Origin: Bacteroidetes bacterium ADurb.Bin302
GTDB lineage: Bacteria; Bacteroidota; Bacteroidia; Bacteroidales; Paludibacteraceae
Direction: 5' to 3'
DNA: 12,345 bases
Assembly: GCA_002069025.1 (NCBI GenBank)
Contig: MWBK01000048.1
Location: forward strand, 1 to 12,345
Shown here: positions 1 through 7,414 of the stretch, piece by piece
How positions within the stretch are numbered: position 1 is the stretch's first letter
Layout of the letters: each line of letters begins with the position of its first letter
Program-made: the position numbers and the translations under genes
The notes under the pieces: model-generated
Seen by the model: only the letters and a program-made list of their open reading frames with translations
What the model was told of the DNA's origin: nothing
Database searches by the model: none

Positions 1-2027
1 CGAGCCGCAACCATCTCCTCAACCTTTTGCTTAATAATAGATATATTATCAGACAACTCTTCAATAATAGAATTATCATGAGCACTTAAACGAGCAGCCT
101 TCTCTTTATCATATACCTGCATCATCTTATATACATTATCTAACAATAAAGACTGATAACGAGTTGCAACCGGAATAATGTGATTTATTGCCATATCACC
201 CAATACCCTGGCTTCAATCTGAATCTTCTTAGTATAAGTTTCCCACTTAACTTCGTTACGAGCTTGCAACTCTATTTTGTTAAATACAGCTGTTTCAGCA
301 AATAACTTAACACTTGCATCTGTAGTATAAGCATCGTAGATTTTAGGGACATTGGTTTCGCAATCTAAATTACGTTTCTTAGCCTCTTGCTTCCACGCTT
401 CAGAATAACCGTTTCCGTCAAATCTAATTGACTTCGATTCTTTGATATATTGTTTTAACACATCGAAAATTGCTTTCTCCTTAGTTATACCTGAAGCTAT
501 TTTTGCATCAACAGTTATTTTAAACTCTTTTAATTGACCTGCTACAGCCGAGTTTAATGCTATCATTGCTGATGCACAGTTTGCAGATGAACCAACAGCG
601 CGGAATTCAAAACGATTTCCGGTAAATGCAAATGGTGATGTTCTATTACGATCGGTATTATCAACTAATACTTCGGGTATATGAGTAACTCCAAGTTTCA
701 TTCTCTTCTTGCTATCCATTACAATAGCTTCTTCGCTGGTACTCATTTCAAGCTTGTCCAAAACTGCCGAAATCTGAGTTCCAAGGAATGCAGATATAAT
801 TGCAGGAGGAGCCTCATTTGCTCCTAAACGGTGAGCATTCTGTGCAGTCATAATAGATGCTTTTAAAAGCGCATTGTTTTTATAAACTGCCATCAATATA
901 TTAACAAGAAAAGTTACAAACTGCAAGTTCTCTTCAGGTGTTTTTCCCGGAGTAAGTAAGCCTACACCGGTATCTGTACCAAGAGACCAGTTGTTATGTT
1001 TTCCTGAACCATTAATGCCTGCAAATGGTTTTTCGTGAAGCAATACACGAAATCCGTGTTTACGTGCTATACGATGCATTAAAGACATAAGAAGTAAGTT
1101 CTGGTCGTTTGCTAAGTTAGTTTCGCCATAAATTGGAGCTAACTCAAACTGATTTGGTGCTACCTCATTATGACGTGTTTTACAAGGAATTTCATATTTA
1201 TATGCTTCGAACTCCAACTCTTTCATGAAAGCCTGAACACGTGCAGGAATAGCTCCAAAGTAATGATCTTCAAGCTGTTGGTTCTTAGCACTTTCGTGTC
1301 CCATTAAGGTACGTCCTGTAAGTAATAAATCGGGACGTGCTGCATATAAACCTTCATCAACCAAGAAATATTCTTGTTCCCAACCCAAGTATGAATACAC
1401 TTTCTTTACAGAGCTGTCAAAATAATGGCAAACATTCGTTGCTGCTTTATCTACTGCATTAAGTGCCTTTAACAAAGGTGTTTTATAGTCTAATGCTTCA
1501 CCTGTATATGAAACAAATACTGTAGGAATACACAATGTATCGTCAACTATAAATGCAGGTGATGAAGGGTCCCATGCTGTGTAACCGCGTGCTTCAAAAG
1601 TATTACGGATACCACCATTGGGGAAACTTGATGCATCAGGCTCCTGTTGAGCCAACAATTTGCCTGAAAATTCTTCGATGATCCCATCGCCCGGTGCACC
1701 TACGTATTCTATAAATGAATCGTGCTTTTCGGCTGTACCTTCGGTTAATGGTTGAAACCAGTGAGTATAGTGTGTCGCTCCCATTTCCATTGCCCACATT
1801 TTCATACCTGCAGCAACATGGTTAGCAATTTCGCGATCTAATACCTCACCCTTATCAATAACATCACAAATGACTTTCATTGTTTCCTTCGAAAGATACT
1901 TTGACATCTGTTTACGGTCAAATACGCATTTTCCAAAATAATCAGAAGTACTTACGCTCGGAGCACTTACAGCTAAGGGTTTCTTTTTAAAAGCCTCGCT
2001 TACCACTTCAAATCTTAATGAATTCAT
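1..2027 (-). CDS. glnN: Glutamine synthetase type III (GSIII), 3' end outside the window
   Basis: This cytoplasmic enzyme makes glutamine from glutamate, ammonium and ATP. The frame opens at an ATG (complement of 2025-2027) and stays open for 675 codons to the window edge. GSIII enzymes have roughly 700-730 residues, so only the C-terminal end is missing. The N-terminus (MNSLRFEVVSEAF) and the stretch THYTHWFQPLTEGTAEKHD near residues 80-100 are typical of GSIII and not of GSI/GSII. Catalytic-core motifs are visible: NGSGKHNN at residues 339-346 and EFRAVGSS at about 474-481. It is the last visible gene of the nitrogen block, 122 bases downstream of amt, and a large inverted repeat fills that gap, so it may be partly transcribed on its own. 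The family call is secure; the 3' end cannot be seen. Confidence 0.96.
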   Translation of the reverse strand, partial: MNSLRFEVVSEAFKKKPLAVSAPSVSTSDYFGKCVFDRKQMSKYLSKETMKVICDVIDKGEVLDREIANHVAAGMKMWAMEMGATHYTHWFQPLTEGTAEKHDSFIEYVGAPGDGIIEEFSGKLLAQQEPDASSFPNGGIRNTFEARGYTAWDPSSPAFIVDDTLCIPTVFVSYTGEALDYKTPLLKALNAVDKAATNVCHYFDSSVKKVYSYLGWEQEYFLVDEGLYAARPDLLLTGRTLMGHESAKNQQLEDHYFGAIPARVQAFMKELEFEAYKYEIPCKTRHNEVAPNQFELAPIYGETNLANDQNLLLMSLMHRIARKHGFRVLLHEKPFAGINGSGKHNNWSLGTDTGVGLLTPGKTPEENLQFVTFLVNILMAVYKNNALLKASIMTAQNAHRLGANEAPPAIISAFLGTQISAVLDKLEMSTSEEAIVMDSKKRMKLGVTHIPEVLVDNTDRNRTSPFAFTGNRFEFRAVGSSANCASAMIALNSAVAGQLKEFKITVDAKIASGITKEKAIFDVLKQYIKESKSIRFDGNGYSEAWKQEAKKRNLDCETNVPKIYDAYTTDASVKLFAETAVFNKIELQARNEVKWETYTKKIQIEARVLGDMAINHIIPVATRYQSLLLDNVYKMMQVYDKEKAARLSAHDNSIIEELSDNISIIKQKVEEMVAA

Positions 2028-2085
2028 AATCTGTTTGCTTTTTATTAGTTAAATCTTTATCATTTCTTTTCAATATAAAAAATAA

Positions 2086-2140
2086 AACCACCGATTCGTT
2101 AAATAACTATACAAAATATACTTACCGACGAATCGGGGTT
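2086..2140 (-). terminator. Inverted repeat between amt and glnN, possible terminator or attenuator
   Basis: On the minus strand, downstream of the amt stop, AAACCCCGATTCGT (2140-2127 region) can pair with ACGAATCGGTGGTTT (2099-2086 region). This gives a 14-bp stem with one bulged A and a loop of about 28 bases. It is followed by the T-rich run TTTTATTTTTTAT, as in an intrinsic terminator. The first arm can instead fold on itself as CCGA-TTCG-TCGG (2136-2125), which would block the long stem. Two exclusive folds ahead of glnN suggest partial termination or attenuation. The pairing is read from the sequence; the function is inferred. Confidence 0.5.
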
Positions 2141-2149
2141 TATTAATTA

Positions 2150-3538
2150 TCAGTTATAGGCTGTTTCACCATGTTCATAAATATCAAGACCTTCTTCTTC
2201 AATACGTGGCGTTACTCGTAAACTTTTTATCTTATCAAGACCTTTGAAAATTACGAAGCCGCACAATAATGCCCATGCTCCCACTGTTAAAGCACCTACA
2301 GCTTGCACTGCCAATAGCCCGATTCCACCACCGTAAAACAAACCATCGGTTGTAGAAAACAAACCTACCAATATTGTTCCTGTAAAACCGCATACTCCAT
2401 GTACTGAAGATGCACCTACCGGATCATCTATTTTTAATACTTTATCAATGAACTCTACAGAGAATATCATCAAAACTCCACAAATCAAACCTATAAATAA
2501 GGCTCCTGTCGGACTTACCACATCACAACCGGCTGTTACTCCTACCAAGCCTGCCAAAATACCATTTAAGGTTAATGATAAAGATGGCTTGCCATATTTA
2601 ATCCATGATAAAATCAAGGCTGCCAATCCACCTACTGCGGCAGACATATTTGTTGTAAGAAACACGTGTGATATAGCTGTTGCGTCTTCTGCACTACTTG
2701 CTGCCAATTGTGAACCGGGGTTGAATCCAAACCATCCGAACCATAATATAAATACACCAAGCGCTGCTGTCGTAAGGTTATGACCCGGTATTGCACGCGT
2801 TTTTTTATCTTTTGTATACTTTCCAATACGTGGTCCCAGTACAAATGCACCTACCAACGCCAACCATCCTCCGACAGAATGCACAACCGTTGAACCTGCA
2901 AAATCGTGAAATCCGCCATCATATCCTAATAATGATAATTGTGACAGCCAACCTCCGCCCCATGTCCAATGGCCAGAAACAGGATATACTATGGCAGAAA
3001 TCAGTATAGAATATATCATGTACATATAAAACTTGGTACGTTCTGCCATTGCTCCGGACACAATAGTTGCAGATGTTGCGCAAAATACTGTTTGAAATAC
3101 AAGGAAAGCCTCCATTGGTACGTTAGAATCGGGATAGAAATCAAGTGAAAACAAATTTGGAACTCCCATAAAACCGCCATCACCAAACATTATTCCGAAA
3201 CCCACAAACCAAAACAGGACTGTACCCAACATAAAGTCAACAAAATTTTTCATTATAATGTTGGCTGTATTTTTACTACGGGTAAAACCTGCTTCAACCA
3301 ATGCAAATCCCGGCTGCATAAAAAACACTAACATCGCTGCCAATAAAACCCAAACCGTATCTAAGGGCACGATAGGACTTGCTGCTGTTTCTACTGAGGG
3401 CGCAGCCGCTTTCAAAACTTCTACAGTTTCACTAACTTCTGTCGCTTCTATTGCGACAATATCTGCTGCACAAATTTCGCCTAGAGACAAAATCTCTATT
3501 ATGGGCAAAATTAGCAATAATTTAATATATCGTTTCAT
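2150..3538 (-). CDS. amt: Ammonium transporter, Amt family
   Basis: This inner-membrane channel of 462 residues carries ammonium into the cell. A hydrophobic leader (residues 1-24, MKRYIKLLLILPIIEI..) resembles the cleaved signal peptide of AmtB. It is followed by a linker rich in A, E, V and T (25-58) and then by 11 expected membrane segments. Diagnostic residues are present: the Amt signature DFAGSTVVH at 212-220, the twin histidines H220 and H380 (SSVHGVCGFTG), and the GHWTWGGGW segment at 189-197. The C-terminal tail (LRVTPRIEEEGLDIYEHGE) is the cytoplasmic region that PII contacts in this family. The gene lies 49 bases downstream of the PII gene on the same strand, so the two are almost certainly co-transcribed, and PII probably blocks the pore when nitrogen is plentiful. 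Confidence 0.96.
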   Translation of the reverse strand: MKRYIKLLLILPIIEILSLGEICAADIVAIEATEVSETVEVLKAAAPSVETAASPIVPLDTVWVLLAAMLVFFMQPGFALVEAGFTRSKNTANIIMKNFVDFMLGTVLFWFVGFGIMFGDGGFMGVPNLFSLDFYPDSNVPMEAFLVFQTVFCATSATIVSGAMAERTKFYMYMIYSILISAIVYPVSGHWTWGGGWLSQLSLLGYDGGFHDFAGSTVVHSVGGWLALVGAFVLGPRIGKYTKDKKTRAIPGHNLTTAALGVFILWFGWFGFNPGSQLAASSAEDATAISHVFLTTNMSAAVGGLAALILSWIKYGKPSLSLTLNGILAGLVGVTAGCDVVSPTGALFIGLICGVLMIFSVEFIDKVLKIDDPVGASSVHGVCGFTGTILVGLFSTTDGLFYGGGIGLLAVQAVGALTVGAWALLCGFVIFKGLDKIKSLRVTPRIEEEGLDIYEHGETAYN

Positions 3539-3587
3539 GATTCTTTGTTTTATTTAAAAATTGATTGTATAAAGAACAGATTTATAT

Positions 3588-3944
3588 TTATTTCTCTTGT
3601 TCTGCATTGTAAAGAGCAATATCTCCGCGCTCACCTGTACGGATTCTAACTGAATCCTCTACCGGAATAACGAAAATACGTCCGTCTCCGATTTCTCCAG
3701 TCTGAGAAGATTTTAATATCGCTTTTATGGTTTTTTCTACATTTTTATCGCGTACTACTATTGAAACCAAAATACGTTCAATCGAACTTGTATCATAAGA
3801 TACACCACGATAAATACGACCCTGACGTGATTTACCTACACCACGCACGTCATAATACGAAAACCATTCAATGTCGGCTTCCAACAAAGCGTCTTTTACA
3901 TCATCGAATTTGGTTTTTCTGATAATTGCTTCAATCTTTTTCAT
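3588..3944 (-). CDS. glnB: Nitrogen regulatory protein PII (GlnB/GlnK family)
   Basis: This is a small trimeric signal protein of 118 residues (usual length about 112) that senses 2-oxoglutarate and ATP/ADP and controls partners such as Amt. The fold signature is clear: MKKIEAIIR at the start, TGEIGDGRIFV at 82-92 and VRIRTGERGD at 99-108, which supply nucleotide contacts. The T-loop differs from enterobacterial GlnB. It is one residue shorter, keeps the two tyrosines (Y45 and Y50, matching Y46 and Y51), and replaces FLPK by SSIER, so the lysine matching K58 is an arginine. The Q39 position is ambiguous (KSRQG). Because it is paired with amt, the GlnK role is the likely one. Whether Y50 is modified is unknown; no uridylyltransferase gene lies in this window. 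Confidence 0.94.
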   Translation of the reverse strand: MKKIEAIIRKTKFDDVKDALLEADIEWFSYYDVRGVGKSRQGRIYRGVSYDTSSIERILVSIVVRDKNVEKTIKAILKSSQTGEIGDGRIFVIPVEDSVRIRTGERGDIALYNAEQEK

Positions 3945-3991
3945 AACTTTATGTATTAGTTAATAATGGATTTATAATTATTGATTTAAAC

Positions 3992-4747
3992 CTAAAGGGA
4001 GAATCCAACACCTGCTACAAAATTTATAGGTCCGGATCCGAATCCTGTTCCTACTGCTGCAGGGTTACATATTAAATCTGCCTTAAGTACTATATCAACT
4101 TTACCTTTAATGTCGAATACCCTTGATGCTCCTAAAGAAACATTTGTAACCGAGAAACCGGCATTGGGAGAATAAAAGCCTCCGGTCTTTTCTATTGCAG
4201 CACCTACTTCAGCATTCAAATCGACTATGCCTTTTACAGGGTATGTATATGCAATTGAAATATAGGTTGGGAATGTTGTTGTAGCTCCATAAAGCATGGT
4301 GTTAACCGATATGCTGATTGGAACTTTTTCAAAATATTCTCCAAAATCAAATCCTACTCCTATCTCTAAATAGTGGTTATTGGTATATGCTCCGAAATAA
4401 TCGAAATTACCAAGTGCATTAGTCCAACAATAATCGGTAAGGCTTAAAGATGCGCCCCAATTTGAATATCCTATGGTAAAATCGAGTTCAGAATATCCGC
4501 TACTACCGTAATTAAAATCGGTAGAGCCCCATGCACTTACTGAGAAGCCGGCTATATCAAAGCCTATTGTAGGTTGTAAACTTACCCCGGCTAGGGCTGT
4601 TCCGCGCCATACATATGATGACACTAAATCGGTTGCAAGACTTAAATTGCCTTTGGGTTTTTCGATAGTAGTTGAATCAGTTGCAAAGGCTGTAAATGAG
4701 CTAGTTATTAATAAAGCAGATAATACTAAATATTTTATATTTTTCAT
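3992..4747 (-). CDS. Secreted beta-barrel protein, TorF-like putative porin
   Basis: This 251-residue protein has a clear Sec signal peptide (residues 1-22, basic MKNIK then a hydrophobic core, cleavage likely after AFA). The mature part is made of alternating short strands rich in G, S, Y, F and W, as in outer-membrane barrels. YVWRG at 45-49, following a VSS turn, resembles the SxYxxRG start of TorF-like putative porins, and the chain ends in a strand (INFVAGVGFSL). It sits between dapL and the PII/amt pair on the same strand, 47 bases before PII. This suggests outer-membrane passage of a nitrogenous solute for the Amt/GSIII system, which is an inference from position. The substrate is unknown. 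The barrel call is fairly safe and the family name is tentative. Confidence 0.72.
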   Translation of the reverse strand: MKNIKYLVLSALLITSSFTAFATDSTTIEKPKGNLSLATDLVSSYVWRGTALAGVSLQPTIGFDIAGFSVSAWGSTDFNYGSSGYSELDFTIGYSNWGASLSLTDYCWTNALGNFDYFGAYTNNHYLEIGVGFDFGEYFEKVPISISVNTMLYGATTTFPTYISIAYTYPVKGIVDLNAEVGAAIEKTGGFYSPNAGFSVTNVSLGASRVFDIKGKVDIVLKADLICNPAAVGTGFGSGPINFVAGVGFSL

Positions 4748-4807
4748 GATAATGTATTTTTAATTTATAATAAATAATAATGTTGCCGGACATGCGCAAT
4801 AAATGCT

Positions 4808-4863
4808 TTTTCATGAAAAGCAAGCATTGCTTTTTTGTTTGTTACTATTCCCCTCTTTAGGGG
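4808..4863. other. Three hairpin-forming repeats in the dapL-porin gap
   Basis: The 196-base gap between dapL and the porin gene holds TTTTCATGAAAA (4808-4819, a perfect palindrome), AAAAGCAA-gca-TTGCTTTT (4816-4834, 8-bp stem), and CCCCT-cttt-AGGGG (4850-4863, 5-bp stem). The first two share AAAA at 4816-4819, so they cannot form together. The 4816-4834 hairpin is followed by a T run only on the plus strand, whereas both flanking genes read on the minus strand. It is therefore a poor terminator for dapL, and a role in RNA processing or stability is equally possible. No convincing porin promoter was found in the gap. Confidence 0.4.
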
Positions 4864-4943
4864 ATTCTGCGCATTAAAATACTGGTATAGTTTTGTGTTC
4901 TTGTTCATTTTTGTCAATTTAATAATGTTATAAAATGGGATCC

Positions 4944-6161
4944 TTATATTCTATTCATTGCTTCCAAAGTTTTTTCTTTGGTATTAAATGATGTTAGTCT
5001 TATGTATCCTTCGCCACTTGGCCCAAACCCTACTCCCGGAGTGCTTACTATTTGCTTTTCTTTCAACAAATAATCAAAAAAGTCCCACGAACTCAATCCC
5101 TCAGGTGTCTTTAGCCATACATACGGAGAATTTATGCCTCCAAAAACTTTATAAGACTTGGCTGTTAGTGACTTACGAATGATACTTGCGTTCTCTAAAT
5201 AATATGCTATTGTTTCGCTAATCTGCGCCTTGCCTTCTTCTGTATATATTGCTTCTGCTCCACGTTGTATTATATATGGCGTACCATTGAATTTTGTACA
5301 TTGACGGCGTTTCCAAAGGAAGTTAAGAGGGAATGCTCTATCGTACTTATCATATGCCATACATTCTTTCGGCACCACTGTATATGAGCATCTTGTACCT
5401 GTAAAACCTGCTGTTTTTGAGTAACTTCTAAACTCAATCGCTATTTTTTCTGCTCCTTCTATCTCGTATATACTATGAGGTACATCTTTTTCTGTTATAA
5501 ATGCTTCGTATGCAGCATCAAATAAAATAAGAGATTTATGTGCTATTGCGTAATCAACCCATTTTTTTAATTGCTTTTTTGTCAATGTTGTGCCCGTAGG
5601 ATTATTAGGGAAACATAGGTAAATTACATCTACATCTTGCGTTGGCAATTCGGGAACAAAATCATTTTTTTCGGTACAGGGCAAATAGATTATTCGGTTC
5701 CAATATCCGTTTTTAGATAATTTACCTGCTCTACCTGCCATTACATTTGAATCTACATATACAGGATATACAGGATCGGTTAAGGCAATTGTACTGCCTT
5801 TCCACAAAATATCACTGATATTAGCTGTATCACTCTTAGCGCCATCACTTACAAAAACCTCATCTCTGCTAAGTTTAACACCTAAGGGTTTATAATCAAA
5901 TTCTATAATCTTGTCTATCAAAAATTCGTATCCTTGTTCAGGCCCGTATCCTTTGAAACTTGACGCATTTGCCATTTCATCAACTGCTTTATGCATAGCA
6001 CTTATACAGACTTCAGGCAATGGTCTGGTTACATCTCCGATTCCCATTCTTATTAACTCCAATGCGGGATGTTCGGACTTATATGCGTTTACTCTTTGAG
6101 CTATATCTGAAAATAGATATGTTTCAGGTAATTCGATAAAATGTTGATTTAAACGTGCCAT
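4944..6161 (-). CDS. dapL: LL-diaminopimelate aminotransferase
   Basis: This PLP-dependent class I/II aminotransferase of 405 residues (family about 410) converts tetrahydrodipicolinate and glutamate directly to LL-diaminopimelate, bypassing the succinylase and acetylase routes. It has the expected landmarks: SDGAKSD at 105-111 for phosphate binding, [10 protein letters not shown] at 184-193, FDAAYEAF at 214-221, the PLP lysine K249 in [12 protein letters not shown], and a C-terminal IRLTSFN with the substrate-carboxylate arginine. [10 protein letters not shown] is close to the SFSKxAGFTG of plant and bacterial DapL. The next enzyme, DapF, is encoded directly upstream on the same strand, so the two form the last steps to meso-DAP. 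The start is the only ATG that keeps the [17 protein letters not shown] head. It lies 17 bases from a heptamer array, with no Shine-Dalgarno sequence. Confidence 0.95.
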   Translation of the reverse strand: MARLNQHFIELPETYLFSDIAQRVNAYKSEHPALELIRMGIGDVTRPLPEVCISAMHKAVDEMANASSFKGYGPEQGYEFLIDKIIEFDYKPLGVKLSRDEVFVSDGAKSDTANISDILWKGSTIALTDPVYPVYVDSNVMAGRAGKLSKNGYWNRIIYLPCTEKNDFVPELPTQDVDVIYLCFPNNPTGTTLTKKQLKKWVDYAIAHKSLILFDAAYEAFITEKDVPHSIYEIEGAEKIAIEFRSYSKTAGFTGTRCSYTVVPKECMAYDKYDRAFPLNFLWKRRQCTKFNGTPYIIQRGAEAIYTEEGKAQISETIAYYLENASIIRKSLTAKSYKVFGGINSPYVWLKTPEGLSSWDFFDYLLKEKQIVSTPGVGFGPSGEGYIRLTSFNTKEKTLEAMNRI

Positions 6162-6178
6162 ATTTTGCGTTGTTCGTG

Positions 6179-6309
6179 GAATGTGGAATGTGTAATGTGT
6201 AATGTGTAATGTGTAATGTGTAATGTGGAATGTGTAATGTGGAATGTGTAATGTGGAATGTGGAATGTGTAATGTGTAATGTGTAATGTGTAATGTGTAA
6301 TGTGTAATG
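6179..6309. repeat. Tandem heptamer array, 18 full copies of KAATGTG plus a partial
   Basis: Eighteen uninterrupted copies of a 7-base unit, GAATGTG or TAATGTG, run from 6179 to 6304, followed by TAATG. The only variation is the first base of each unit, in the order G G T T T T T G T G T G G T T T T T. The array starts two bases after the dapF stop codon and ends 17 bases before the dapL ATG, as read on the minus strand, and so makes up almost the whole intergenic region. On the transcribed strand the unit is CACATTA or CACATTC, with no G and no stop codon in any frame. The plus strand has no C from 6176 to 6319. Such arrays change copy number by slippage. Confidence 0.97.
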
Positions 6310-6311
6310 GA

Positions 6312-7142
6312 TTATATTTCTCCTTCAAAAACTGTTTCTGCAGGGCCGGTCATTAGAACGTGTCCTGTTTTTTTGTTCCATTTTATTTGTAGGTCTCCGC
6401 CAATCAGGTGTAAGGTAACATCGTTAGTTGTGTATCCATTTAACACTGCTGCTACCAATGTAGCGCAAGCACCTGTTCCGCAAGCTAAAGTTTCACCTGT
6501 TCCTCGCTCCCAAACACGCATTTTTATATTGTGCTCATCAACTACTTCTGCAAATTCTACATTCGTTTTTTTAGGAAACATAGGATGATTCTCTATTATT
6601 GGACCTAAATGTGTTACATCTGTTAATCCTATGCCTTCTGTAAAGATTACGCAGTGAGGATTACCCATTGAAATACAGTTTATTTTATATTTTTTATCGA
6701 GAACAACTAAGGACTTATTTAAAACCATCTCTTCTGATGCCAAAACAGGTATTTTTTCAGGTTCTAATATTGGTGTTCCCATGTCAATTGTTACTGTATC
6801 GACTATATTTTCGGCATTTTTGTGTATGCTTAGGATTTTTATTCCTGCTCCTGTTTCGAGTGTAAAATTTGTTTTGTCGGTCATTTTGTTGTCGTAAACA
6901 TATTTTGCTACACAACGTGAAGCATTTCCACACATTTCTGCTTCTGTTCCGTCAGGATTAAACATTCTCATTCTAAAATCACAAATGACAGAAGGCATAA
7001 TAAGTACCAAACCATCAGAACCGATTCCATAGTGGCGATCGCTTAATTTTTTTGCCAGAAGTTCCGGATTCGTAATTACATTTTTTGTTGCATCAATATA
7101 AATGTAATCATTTCCTATACCATGCATTTTGGTAAATCTCAT
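6312..7142 (-). CDS. dapF: Diaminopimelate epimerase
   Basis: This cofactor-free epimerase of 276 residues (family about 270-280) interconverts LL- and meso-diaminopimelate, supplying meso-DAP for peptidoglycan and lysine. Both catalytic cysteines are in place: C71 in EMCGNASRC and C221 in LACGTGACA. Other family motifs are KMHGIGNDYIYID at the N-terminus, FNPDGTEAEM at 61-70 and SMGNPHCV at 158-165. It is the first gene of the minus-strand block and is followed by dapL, its pathway partner, after the heptamer array. A good Bacteroidota -7 box lies about 50 bases upstream of its start. Gene and function are secure. Confidence 0.97.
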   Translation of the reverse strand: MRFTKMHGIGNDYIYIDATKNVITNPELLAKKLSDRHYGIGSDGLVLIMPSVICDFRMRMFNPDGTEAEMCGNASRCVAKYVYDNKMTDKTNFTLETGAGIKILSIHKNAENIVDTVTIDMGTPILEPEKIPVLASEEMVLNKSLVVLDKKYKINCISMGNPHCVIFTEGIGLTDVTHLGPIIENHPMFPKKTNVEFAEVVDEHNIKMRVWERGTGETLACGTGACATLVAAVLNGYTTNDVTLHLIGGDLQIKWNKKTGHVLMTGPAETVFEGEI

Positions 7143-7189
7143 TTTGTCATTATTTTTAATTAAAACATATCATAATGTTTTTAATAATG

Positions 7190-7197
7190 CAAAAATA
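7190..7197 (-). promoter_or_regulatory. Candidate -7 box for dapF and its operon
   Basis: Read on the minus strand this is TATTTTTG, a full match to the Bacteroidota -7 consensus TAnnTTTG. It would place the transcription start near 7184, leaving a leader of about 40 bases to the dapF ATG. No TTTG is found at the proper -33 distance, only a TTTTTCG. AT-rich sequence raises the chance of accidental matches, so this is a moderate call. Confidence 0.5.
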
Positions 7198-7295
7198 CTA
7201 TCATTTGTATTCGAAAAACTTATTTTTTAGTTATTTTAGACACAATTAATTTGCATTGTGATAATATCTAATATTTAAAGCTTTAATAGTTATAG

Positions 7296-7327
7296 ATTAT
7301 AATAAAATCAACTGGTTTTATTATAAT
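7296..7327. repeat. Long perfect AT-rich hairpin in the divergent dapF/phosphatase region
   Basis: ATTATAATAAAA (7296-7307) and TTTTATTATAAT (7316-7327) are perfect 12-base inverted arms. T-G and C-G pairs inside extend the stem to 14 bp around an AACT tetraloop. It lies between the divergent dapF and phosphatase genes, upstream of the phosphatase promoter candidate, so it is not in a normal terminator position. It could be an operator, a relic terminator or part of a small RNA. The rest of the 262-base region (7143-7404) shows only the two -7 candidates. Confidence 0.6.
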
Positions 7328-7370
7328 TCGATACTTGCGTTAATAGTATAAGCATTATAAAAAAATGTAT

Positions 7371-7378
7371 TATCTTTA
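7371..7378 (+). promoter_or_regulatory. Candidate -7 box for the phosphatase gene
   Basis: TATCTTTA differs from TAnnTTTG only in the last base, and its distance to the ATG at 7405 gives a short leader of about 20 bases. No TTTG lies 19-21 bases upstream. It resembles the better TATCTTTG box of the GH16 gene. Because the 20-base repeat begins at 7395, this promoter may originally have served the kinase gene that now starts at 9480. Confidence 0.4.
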
Positions 7379-7394
7379 CAGAATAGAGCAAAAC

Positions 7395-7414
7395 AAATAC
7401 GATTATGAGTAAAA
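7395..7414 (+). repeat. 20-base direct repeat, left copy, covering the phosphatase start codon
   Basis: AAATACGATTATGAGTAAAA occurs here and again, without mismatch, at 9470-9489. Both copies contain the ATG and the next codons (M-S-K) of a plus-strand gene. Similarity stops abruptly at both ends. The copies are 2,075 bases apart and enclose three genes. Confidence 0.95.

Noticed and set aside
2448..2783. Open plus-strand frame opposite amt
   Set aside because: It is the complement shadow of a well-supported Amt gene; its product is low-complexity, matches no family I know and has no promoter. The same holds for the shorter frames at 2632-2850, 2791-3009 and 3258-3557.
4868..4925. Sigma-70 style TTGACA / TATACC pair on the minus strand before the barrel gene
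   Set aside because: The spacing is about 22 bases, too long, and the phylum uses a different -33/-7 pattern.
6179..6309. CRISPR array
   Set aside because: The units are 7 bases and directly adjacent, with no spacers, so this is a simple tandem array.
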